From NCBI RefSeq assembly GCF_003234445.2, contig NZ_CP126269.1:372001-436000 (forward strand): a DNA stretch of 64,000 nucleotides, read 5' to 3'. The position numbers and the translations under genes were made by a program. This DNA is from Curtobacterium sp. MCLR17_036 (lineage in GTDB: Bacteria; Actinomycetota; Actinomycetes; Actinomycetales; Microbacteriaceae). How positions within the stretch are numbered: the first letter of the stretch is position 1; every line of letters starts with the position of its first letter. This document shows, in pieces, positions 1-5,791 of this stretch. The notes below the pieces were generated by a model. It worked only from the letters and a program-made list of their open reading frames with translations. It did not search any database and had not been told where the DNA came from.

Positions 1-348
1 CCCGCCCGGGTGCCGTGCGACGAAGCCGAGGCGGTTCGTCTGCGGGCGGTAGGAGTACGGGTGGGCGGCGAGTGCCCGGTCGCCCGGGTGCACGTGGACG
101 GGCGTGCCCCAGTCCCGGTGCATCCGCGCCGCGGTGCCGACGTGGTCGAAGTGGCCGTGCGTGAGCAGGAGCCCCTCGACGCGGTCGGGCGTGTACCCGA
201 GGTCGTGCACCGCGAGCTGCAGGTGCGGCCACGCGGCGGGCAGCCCGGCGTCGACGACGAGCAGTCGGTCGCCGGTCTCGACGAGGTACGTGTTGGTGTG
301 TGCGACCTCGAGGCGGTGGATCCCCTCGGCGGCGTCCCGGATGAGCAT
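1..348 (-). CDS. MBL-fold metallo-hydrolase (C-terminus beyond window)
   Basis: Only the N-terminal part of this minus-strand gene is in the window; it runs off the left edge. The frame begins MLIRDAAEGIHRLEV and carries the zinc-binding motif THGHFDH at residues 63-69, the HxHxDH signature of the metallo-beta-lactamase superfamily, after a beta-rich start that ends in VVDAGLP. Members hydrolyse thioesters, esters or lactones, and the substrate cannot be told from this fragment. The ATG at 348 is chosen because a TACCGT -10-like box lies 7 nt upstream with no Shine-Dalgarno sequence, the leaderless arrangement seen at other genes here. A GTG at 357 is in frame as an alternative. Confidence 0.85.
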   Translation of the reverse strand, partial: MLIRDAAEGIHRLEVAHTNTYLVETGDRLLVVDAGLPAAWPHLQLAVHDLGYTPDRVEGLLLTHGHFDHVGTAARMHRDWGTPVHVHPGDRALAAHPYSYRPQTNRLGFVARHPGG

Positions 349-355
349 GACCGGC

Positions 356-361
356 ACGGTA
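356..361 (-). promoter_or_regulatory. Leaderless -10 box (TACCGT) of the MBL gene
   Basis: On the minus strand TACCGT is followed by 7 nt and then the ATG at 348. This fits the actinobacterial TANNNT-N6-8-start pattern for transcripts that begin at the start codon. No Shine-Dalgarno sequence is present. Confidence 0.5.
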
Positions 362-412
362 ACCAGGTGCTGCTGTGCACGATCCCGGCCGCGCACGTGT
401 AGGAAATGGAGA

Positions 413-940
413 ATGGCCAAGGACAGTCTGCCCGAGCTCGAACTCGCCAACGTCCGCACCCGTGAGGGCATCACGGACACCGTGACGGAACTCAAGCGGC
501 GTGCGAACCTGCCCGCCCGGACCCGGCTCGCGGTCGCGAAGACCAAGCAGCGGTGGCACCGCGACCCGACGCCCCTCGTGGCGATGGGCATCACCGGTCT
601 CACCGGGGTCGCGGCGATCATCGTCGGCATCTCGATGCGCAACAGCCCCGCCGGGCACCTGGCGACCCCGCCCGCGAGCTCCGCGTTCACCGCGCTGCTG
701 CCGTTCGGCACGCGTGGTGACGCCCCGTCGGCGAAGGAGCAGGCGCAGGGCGGCCGGAAGGGCCGCAAGGCGCGGCGGAAGGCCGCCGAGGAAGCCCTCG
801 AGCAGGACCCGGCGCACAAGGCACGGGTGAAGCAGCAGGTCGGCATCAGCGCCGTGCAGCGGCGGGCCGACAAGAACCGCAAGGCGGCGGTGAAGCGGTC
901 GAAGCAGGCCGCGAAGCGCCTCGCCGCACGGAAGGGTTGA
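413..940 (+). CDS. DUF3618-like small membrane protein
   Basis: A 175-residue protein. The N-terminal half (residues 8-50) resembles DUF3618 proteins: a helical stretch with an ELKRRANLPARTRLA segment followed by one hydrophobic segment at about residues 55-74. The C-terminal 75 residues are a Lys/Arg/Ala-rich, probably cytoplasmic, tail that could bind nucleic acid or acidic lipid. The start is the ATG at 413 with AGGA 8 nt upstream; longer in-frame starts lack a ribosome binding site and would overlap the divergent MBL promoter. It ends 4 nt before the YihY/BrkB gene, so the two are probably cotranscribed. Function is unknown; such proteins often sit beside envelope genes. Confidence 0.75.
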   Translation: MAKDSLPELELANVRTREGITDTVTELKRRANLPARTRLAVAKTKQRWHRDPTPLVAMGITGLTGVAAIIVGISMRNSPAGHLATPPASSAFTALLPFGTRGDAPSAKEQAQGGRKGRKARRKAAEEALEQDPAHKARVKQQVGISAVQRRADKNRKAAVKRSKQAAKRLAARKG

Positions 941-944
941 GACG

Positions 945-1976
945 ATGAGCGACGACCAGCAGAAGCCCCCGGCCGACGACCCCCGCAAGGCCGACAGCCC
1001 CACCGACCTCAAGAAGCCGACGCTCGTCTACACGTTGAAGAAGACGCTCCGCGAGTTCTCGAGCGACCAGTGCACCGACCTCGCCGCGAGCCTGACGTAC
1101 TACTCGGTGCTCGCGCTGTTCCCCGGGTTGCTGGCCGTCGTGTCGATCCTCGGCCTGGTGTCGAACCCGAAGGACACGGTCGACTCCCTGTTGACGATCA
1201 TCGGCAACGTCGGCTCGAAGGACGTCGCCGAGCTGCTGCGGGAGCCGGTGGAGGGCCTCGTCCGCTCGCCCGCCGCACCCGTCACGTTCATCGTCGGTCT
1301 GCTCGGCGCGCTCTGGTCGGCCTCCGGCTACGTCGGCGCCTTCGGCCGTTCGATGAACCGGATCTACAACGTCCGCGAGGGCCGGCCGATCTGGAAGCTC
1401 CGCCCGACCATGCTCGGCGTCACCGTGACCACCGTCGTCCTGCTCGTGCTCGGGCTGCTCGCACTCGTCAGCGGTCCCCTCGCCCGCAGCTTCGGCGACC
1501 TCATCGGGCTCGGCGACGTCGCCGCCACGGTGCTGCTCATCGTGCAGTGGCCGATCATGCTCGTCATCGCGGTCCTCGTCGTGGCGGTGCTGTACTACTG
1601 GTCGCCGAACGTCAAGCAGCCGAAGTTCCGGTGGGTGAGCGGCGGGTCGATCCTGGCGCTGCTCATCTGGATCATCGCGAGCGTCGGCTTCGGGTTCTAC
1701 GTCGGGAACTTCTCGAACTACAACGCCACGTACGGCTCGCTCGGTGGTGTCATCGTCTTCCTGCTGTGGATCTGGATCACGAACAACGCGCTGCTGTTCG
1801 GCGCCGAGTTCGACGCCGAGATCGAGCGGGGCCGCGAGCTGCAGGCCGGCATCCGCGCGGAGGAGGACATCCAGCTCCCCGAGCGCGACACCCGTCAGAT
1901 CGAGAAGCAGGACGAGAAGCGCGCGCAGGACGTCCTCGAGGGCATCCGCATCCGCCAGGGCGTCGACAACGACTGA
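945..1976 (+). CDS. YihY/BrkB-family inner membrane protein
   Basis: A 343-residue integral membrane protein. Family features are visible: an N-terminal FSSDQCTDLAASLTYYSVLALFP segment (split here by description only), a conserved region around LWSASGYVGAFGRSMNRIY, and several hydrophobic segments between residues 40 and 290. The family was once annotated as ribonuclease BN by mistake and is better described as the BrkB/YihY membrane family of unproven, possibly transport, function. The C-terminal 50 residues are charged and predicted cytoplasmic. It follows the DUF3618-like gene by 4 nt and is probably in the same operon. Confidence 0.9.
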   Translation: MSDDQQKPPADDPRKADSPTDLKKPTLVYTLKKTLREFSSDQCTDLAASLTYYSVLALFPGLLAVVSILGLVSNPKDTVDSLLTIIGNVGSKDVAELLREPVEGLVRSPAAPVTFIVGLLGALWSASGYVGAFGRSMNRIYNVREGRPIWKLRPTMLGVTVTTVVLLVLGLLALVSGPLARSFGDLIGLGDVAATVLLIVQWPIMLVIAVLVVAVLYYWSPNVKQPKFRWVSGGSILALLIWIIASVGFGFYVGNFSNYNATYGSLGGVIVFLLWIWITNNALLFGAEFDAEIERGRELQAGIRAEEDIQLPERDTRQIEKQDEKRAQDVLEGIRIRQGVDND

Positions 1977-2000
1977 CGGTCGGTCCCCGGGTCGGGGCGC

Positions 2001-2006
2001 TACCGT
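2001..2006 (+). promoter_or_regulatory. Leaderless -10 box (TACCGT)
   Basis: TACCGT is followed by 6 nt and the GTG start at 2013, with no Shine-Dalgarno sequence between them. It is the same hexamer as upstream of the MBL gene on the other strand. Confidence 0.5.
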
Positions 2007-2012
2007 GCGAGC

Positions 2013-2504
2013 GTGCCGTCCTTCCTCGAGGGCCTGCCGTTCCGGTGGCTCCTCCTCGCGCTCTTCCTGGTCGTGTTCTGCCGCGCGCAGGCCACGTACT
2101 GGGTCGCGCGGCTGGCGGTGACGGGGGCGTCCCGGTCGCGGTGGGGCGGGTGGCTGCGGTCGCCCGCCGTCCGCCGCGAGTCCGCCCTGCTCGAGCGCTG
2201 GGGGCTGCCGGTCGTCACGGCGAGCTTCGTCGTGGTCGGGCTGCAGACGGTGATGAACGCGGCCGCGGGGCTCGCCCGGGTCGCCTGGTGGCGGTACACG
2301 GTCGCGATGGTGCCGGGCTGCGTCGTGTGGGCGCTCCTGTACGCGACCGTCGGGTTCGCCGTGTTCTGGGCAGTGGTCGCGGCGCTCGCCGGCTCGCCGT
2401 GGGGCGTCGCCGCGATCGGGGGACTCGTGGTCGCCGCCGCCGTCGCGCTGACGGTCATCCACAGACGTCGCCGCCGCACAGGAGGCCCGGCCCGGCTTCC
2501 GTAG
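2013..2504 (+). CDS. Small VTT/DedA-like membrane protein
   Basis: A 163-residue, very hydrophobic protein with a GTG start. The middle part (AAAGLARVAWWRYTVAM, then GCVVWALLYATVG) resembles the core of the VTT domain of DedA/SNARE-associated proteins, where a short re-entrant loop is followed by an aromatic pair and a Gly-Trp transmembrane segment. DedA proteins include lipid and undecaprenyl-phosphate flippases, but this protein is shorter than the usual 190-220 residues, so the assignment is tentative. It ends in an Arg-rich tail. Its TAG stop lies inside the -10 box of the next gene. Confidence 0.7.
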   Translation: MPSFLEGLPFRWLLLALFLVVFCRAQATYWVARLAVTGASRSRWGGWLRSPAVRRESALLERWGLPVVTASFVVVGLQTVMNAAAGLARVAWWRYTVAMVPGCVVWALLYATVGFAVFWAVVAALAGSPWGVAAIGGLVVAAAVALTVIHRRRRRTGGPARLP

Positions 2505-2507
2505 GCT
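2502..2507 (+). promoter_or_regulatory. Leaderless -10 box (TAGGCT) of the SDR gene
   Basis: TAGGCT lies 7 nt before the GTG at 2515 and overlaps the TAG stop codon of the upstream gene. No Shine-Dalgarno sequence is present, which suggests leaderless initiation. Confidence 0.55.
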
Positions 2508-2514
2508 GGCCCAC

Positions 2515-3210
2515 GTGACGACAGAACCGCTCCAGAACCGTCCGGTCGCCTTGGTGACCGGAGCCACCCGCGGCATCGGCCGCGCGATCGCCGCCGACCT
2601 CGGCCGCACCCACCACGTGCTCGTCGGGGGCCGGTCGGCCGACGCCGTCGACGCGTTCGTCGCCGAACTGCCGAGTGCTGCGCCGTTCGTCGGCGACCTC
2701 GGCGCGGGCGACCTGCCGGCGCTGCCCGAGCGGCTCGACGTGCTCGTGCACTCCGCCGGCGTCGAGCAGGGCACCACCGTCGCCGAGACCCCGCGTGCCG
2801 TGTGGGAGCAGGTCTTCGCCACGAACGTGTTCGCGGTCGCCGAGCTCACCCGGGCGGCGCTCCCGGCGCTCCGGGCGGCGCGGGGCATCGTCGTGCCGAT
2901 CAACAGCGGTTCCGGGTTCCTCGCCGGTCCCGGCGGTGGCGTCTACGCGGCGTCGAAGTTCGCGCTGCGGGCCTTCGCCGACGCCCTGCGCGAAGAGGAG
3001 CGGGCGAACGGGGTGCGGGTGTCGAGCGTGCACCCGGGCCGGACCGACTCGGACATGCAACGGGCCCTGACCGAGAAGCTCGGCGAGGACTACGACACCG
3101 CCTACTACCTGGCCCCGGAGGACGTCGCCGCCGCGGTCCGCACCGTCGTCGACCTGCCGGAGCGGGGCACCGTCGAGTCGCTCGCGATCCGGCCGACCCG
3201 ACGGCGCTGA
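2515..3210 (+). CDS. Short-chain dehydrogenase/reductase
   Basis: A 231-residue classical SDR. The nucleotide-binding motif TGATRGIG is at residues 15-22, a serine lies in the INSGSG segment near residue 130, and the catalytic YxxxK is YAASK near residues 144-148. It is expected to be a soluble NAD(P)H-dependent oxidoreductase acting on a carbonyl or alcohol. The substrate is not evident and there is no pathway context. The GTG start follows a TAGGCT box by 7 nt. The gene converges on the ABC-F gene, with only 6 nt between their stop codons. Confidence 0.9.
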   Translation: MTTEPLQNRPVALVTGATRGIGRAIAADLGRTHHVLVGGRSADAVDAFVAELPSAAPFVGDLGAGDLPALPERLDVLVHSAGVEQGTTVAETPRAVWEQVFATNVFAVAELTRAALPALRAARGIVVPINSGSGFLAGPGGGVYAASKFALRAFADALREEERANGVRVSSVHPGRTDSDMQRALTEKLGEDYDTAYYLAPEDVAAAVRTVVDLPERGTVESLAIRPTRRR

Positions 3211-3216
3211 CGCCGA

Positions 3217-4788
3217 TCACCGCAGCTCGATCCGGTCGTCGAGCTCGAGCCGTTCCAGGAACGTCTCGTCGTGGCTCACCACGACGAGGGCTCCGCGGTG
3301 GGTCCGCAGCGCGTCGACGAGCTGGTCGACGCTCGTCAGGTCGAGGTCGTTCGTCGGTTCGTCGAGCACGAGCAGCTGCGGCGGCGGGTCGGCGAGCACC
3401 AGGGCCGCCAGCGCCACCCGGAACCGCTCCCCGCCGGACAGGTCGCCTGCCGGGCGGTCGACGGTGTCGCCACGCACCAGGAACCCCGCGAGCCGGTTCC
3501 GCACCTCGGCGACGGGGACGTGCGGGGCGTCCCGGCGGACGTTCTCGAGCACCGTGGCGGTGTCGTCGAGGCCGTCCTTCCGTTGCGGCAGGTACGCGAT
3601 CCGGTCGACGTGGGCGACGGCCCCGGTCTCGGGCAGCGGGTGCTCCCGGGCTGCGGGGGCACCGACGAGCTGTTCGAGCAGGGTGGACTTGCCGACGCCG
3701 TTGTCCCCGGTGACCGCGATCCGCTCCGGCCCCTGCACGATCACGTCCCGCCCGCGCACGGTCACGGTGGCGATCCGACGCGACGCCGGGACGCCCGGGT
3801 CGGGCAGGGTGACGTGGATCGACTCGTCGTCGCGCAGGCGGAGCTCGGCCTCGCGCTTGGTGGCGAGTGCGGCGGCTTCGTCGTCCGCGTACCCGACGCG
3901 GAGTCGGCCGGCGGTCTCCTGCGCCTTCTTCCGCTGCTCGTTCGCCAGGATCTTCGGCATCGACCGGCCCGCCTGCTCACCGGCCTTCGCACGACGCGCG
4001 ATCTTCGTCTCGGCCTCGATGCGTTGCCGCTTCTCGGTGCGGTGCCGCTGCTCGGCGACGCGGACCTCGCGCTCGACGGCCGCCTGCTGCACGGCCAGGT
4101 GCTCCTCGAACGCGCTGAACGTCCCACCGAACACGGTCACCGACCCGGCGCGGAGCTCGACGGTCTCGTCGACGTGCTCCAGGAGTTCCCGGTCGTGGCT
4201 GACGAGCACCAGGGTGCCGCGCCAGTCGTCAACCAGGTCGAGCAGCACCCCGCGGGCACGGCGGTCCAGGTTGTTCGTCGGCTCGTCGAGGAACGCGATC
4301 GGTCGGCCGCGCAGCCGGACGCCCGCGACGGCGACGAGCACGGACTGCCCGCCGGACAGCGTCGACACCGGCCGCTCGAGGTCGGCGCCGTCGAGCCCGA
4401 CCCGGTCGAGCACGGCGGCGGCCCGTTCCTCGAGGTCCCAGTCGTCGCCGACGGCGTCGAGCTGTGCTGCCGTGGCGTCGCCGGCCAGGACGGTCCGGAG
4501 CGCGGTGAGTGTGGACCGGATGCCGAGCAGGTCGGCGACGGTGTCGTCGTTCCCCGTCGCGAGGCGTTGCGGCAGGTGGTCGACGGGACCCGACGTCGTG
4601 ATGCTGCCCGACGTGGGGTGGAGCCGGCCGGTCGCGAGCCGGACGAGCGTGGACTTGCCGGCCCCGTTCCTCCCGACCAGGCCGGTGCGTCCGCGACCGA
4701 AGGCGGCGGACAGGTGGTCGAGCGCGACGGTGCCGTCGGGCCAGGCGAAGGTGACGTCGTGCAGGACGACGGACGGACTGGTGGGCAT
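3217..4788 (-). CDS. ABC-F family ATPase, candidate ribosome-protection protein
   Basis: A 523-residue soluble protein with two ABC domains and no membrane segments. Domain 1 has Walker A GRNGAGKS (residues 39-46), signature LSGGQ near 143 and Walker B IAFLDEPTNNLD. Domain 2 has Walker A GDNGVGKS near 363, signature LSGGE near 446 and LLVLDEPTNDLD. The linker between them (about 225-300) is long and Lys/Arg/Glu-rich, as in ABC-F proteins that enter the ribosomal E site. Antibiotic-resistance members displace macrolides, lincosamides or pleuromutilins; others tune translation. The ATG at 4788 has GGGAGA upstream and replaces a longer in-frame start. The unusual leader described separately argues for translation-dependent control. 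Confidence 0.9.
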   Translation of the reverse strand: MPTSPSVVLHDVTFAWPDGTVALDHLSAAFGRGRTGLVGRNGAGKSTLVRLATGRLHPTSGSITTSGPVDHLPQRLATGNDDTVADLLGIRSTLTALRTVLAGDATAAQLDAVGDDWDLEERAAAVLDRVGLDGADLERPVSTLSGGQSVLVAVAGVRLRGRPIAFLDEPTNNLDRRARGVLLDLVDDWRGTLVLVSHDRELLEHVDETVELRAGSVTVFGGTFSAFEEHLAVQQAAVEREVRVAEQRHRTEKRQRIEAETKIARRAKAGEQAGRSMPKILANEQRKKAQETAGRLRVGYADDEAAALATKREAELRLRDDESIHVTLPDPGVPASRRIATVTVRGRDVIVQGPERIAVTGDNGVGKSTLLEQLVGAPAAREHPLPETGAVAHVDRIAYLPQRKDGLDDTATVLENVRRDAPHVPVAEVRNRLAGFLVRGDTVDRPAGDLSGGERFRVALAALVLADPPPQLLVLDEPTNDLDLTSVDQLVDALRTHRGALVVVSHDETFLERLELDDRIELR

Positions 4789-4865
4789 GGGGGTGTCTCC
4801 CGGTGTCGGTGCTGGGCGCACGACACCGAGGCCACCGCGGTGCGGTGGAGCGCCCGACGGGGCGC
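4789..4865 (-). promoter_or_regulatory. ABC-F leader: three consecutive perfect inverted repeats next to the Shine-Dalgarno
   Basis: Reading the minus-strand transcript, hairpin 1 is GCGCCC-CGTC-GGGCGC (4865-4850), hairpin 2 is CCACCGC-ACC-GCGGTGG (4848-4832) and hairpin 3 has arms CGGTGTCG (4828-4821) and CGACACCG (4808-4801). Hairpin 3 ends directly at the GGAG of the ribosome binding site. None has a U-tract, so they may attenuate transcription or translation. They follow a short upstream ORF by 4 nt, the layout of ribosome-mediated attenuation known for antibiotic-induced ABC-F and erm genes. Confidence 0.55.
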
Positions 4866-4869
4866 GCGA

Positions 4870-4953
4870 TCACGGTGTCAGCGCGTGGGCTGAGCGGTAC
4901 CGGTGATCGACAGCAATCGTCTGCTTCCGTCGGGGGACCCCCGTGTCCGTCAT
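4870..4953 (-). CDS. Candidate leader peptide (uORF, 27 codons) of the ABC-F gene
   Basis: An ORF starting MTDTGVPRRKQTIAV and ending HALTP lies in the leader of the ABC-F gene. A GGGAGACC sequence and a closer GGGACGG precede its ATG. Its stop codon is 4 nt before the first leader hairpin, so a ribosome stalled on it would cover or free that hairpin. It contains an RRK cluster, comparable to basic stalling motifs in known leader peptides. No homology is recognised. The call rests on position and spacing only. Confidence 0.4.
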   Translation of the reverse strand: MTDTGVPRRKQTIAVDHRYRSAHALTP

Positions 4954-5061
4954 CCGTCCCGCCGGTCGGTCTCCCGCCCCGGCGGCCCCGCGATGACGAC
5001 GAGGTGGCCTCCACGGTAATCCCGTGACGCGGGCACCCGCAAGGGATGACAGGCTGGGGGC

Positions 5062-5487
5062 ATGCCGGAGAACCTGTTGCCGAACCCCTCGACGAACCCG
5101 TCGACCCTGCTGCCCGCCGAACCCGAGGTGACCGCGGCGCTCGAGGCCGACGCCCCCGTCGCCAGCGTCGTCGTGTCGTACCCGTCGTCGAGCCTGGCGT
5201 GGGCCCTGCTCGCCGACGAGGCCTGGGCCCGCGGCGCCACCCTCGAGTCCTACGCGTACGCCCGCGTCGGGTACCACCGCGGGCTCGACGCCCTGCGGAA
5301 GGCCGGGTGGCGCGGCGCCGGCCCCGTGCCGTGGTCGCACGAGCCGAACCGCGGCGTGCTCCGCGCCCTGTTCGCCCTGCGCCGTGCGGCCCTGGCGATC
5401 GAGGAGCCCGGCGAGCCCGAGCGCCTCACCGACTTCCTCAACGCGAGCGACCCCGAGGCGCTGCGCGCCCTCGACGCCGAGGCGTAG
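5062..5487 (+). CDS. DUF3151 family protein
   Basis: A 141-residue soluble protein matching the actinobacterial DUF3151 family: a proline-rich start (LLPAEPEV), then a core with WALLADEAWARG, YAYARVGYHRGLDALR and VPWSHEPNRGVLRALFALRRAA. The family is conserved in Actinobacteria and its function is unknown; the helical core resembles TPR-like scaffolds. The start is the ATG at 5062, preceded by CAGGCT at 8 nt, a near match to the leaderless -10 box used elsewhere here. It is divergent from the ABC-F gene and ends at a junction filled with palindromes. Confidence 0.88.
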   Translation: MPENLLPNPSTNPSTLLPAEPEVTAALEADAPVASVVVSYPSSSLAWALLADEAWARGATLESYAYARVGYHRGLDALRKAGWRGAGPVPWSHEPNRGVLRALFALRRAALAIEEPGEPERLTDFLNASDPEALRALDAEA

Positions 5488-5517
5488 CCGCGCAGCGCGG
5501 GCGCCGCGAGTGCGCTC

Positions 5518-5579
5518 CGCACAACCAAAGTGCTCCCGAACCACGGCGATACGTGGTTTGGGAGCACTTTGGTTGTGCG
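5518..5579. repeat. Palindromic element A, 27-bp arms
   Basis: Arms at 5518-5544 (starting CGCACAACCAAAGTGC) and 5553-5579 (ending GCACTTTGGTTGTGCG) are complementary at all but one position, a G-T pair, around the 8-nt loop GGCGATAC. The core ACCACGGCGATACGTGGT is nearly the same as the core of the element at 5712-5769. It lies in the 304-nt gap between the convergent ends of the DUF3151 and lacZ genes and could act as a two-way terminator. There is no gene in this gap. Confidence 0.8.
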
Positions 5580-5599
5580 CGGCGCGCAGACCCGCGCGC

Positions 5600-5665
5600 G
5601 GCGCGCCCCGCCGCGGTCATCGCGCCCCGAAGAGACGGGGCGCGATGACGACAGCGGGGCGCGCC
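5600..5665. repeat. Nested palindrome, 12-bp outer and 13-bp inner arms
   Basis: Outer arms GGCGCGCCCCGC (5600-5611) and its complement (5654-5665) enclose inner arms TCATCGCGCCCCG (5617-5629) and its complement (5636-5648) around the loop AAGAGA. The two pairs are separated by 5 unpaired nt on each side, which gives one long cruciform-like hairpin. Confidence 0.75.
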
Positions 5666-5711
5666 CGTGCCGCCCGCCCGCCGCCCGTGCCGCAACCGCC
5701 GCGAACGACGA

Positions 5712-5769
5712 AACCAGGTTCCGGACACGGAACCACGCCGATGCGCGGTGCTGTGTCCGGAACCTGGTT
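5712..5769. repeat. Palindromic element B, 58 nt, copy 1
   Basis: Perfect 17-nt arms (AACCAGGTTCCGGACAC and its complement) enclose a core that continues pairing with two mismatches. An element of the same length with identical arms lies at 59701-59758. The core ACCACGCCGATGCGCGGT matches that of the neighbouring element at 5518-5579 at all but three positions. Confidence 0.85.
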
Positions 5770-5791
5770 GCGGAAGGCCCGACCGGCGCCC

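Noticed and set aside
10..402. A plus-strand open frame opposite the MBL gene
   Set aside because: It is antisense to a sequence with the clear THGHFDH metal motif; very high GC leaves long frames open on all strands.
5488..5791. Insertion sequence or transposon remnant
   Set aside because: There is no transposase fragment and no target-site duplication that I can see; only hairpins are present.
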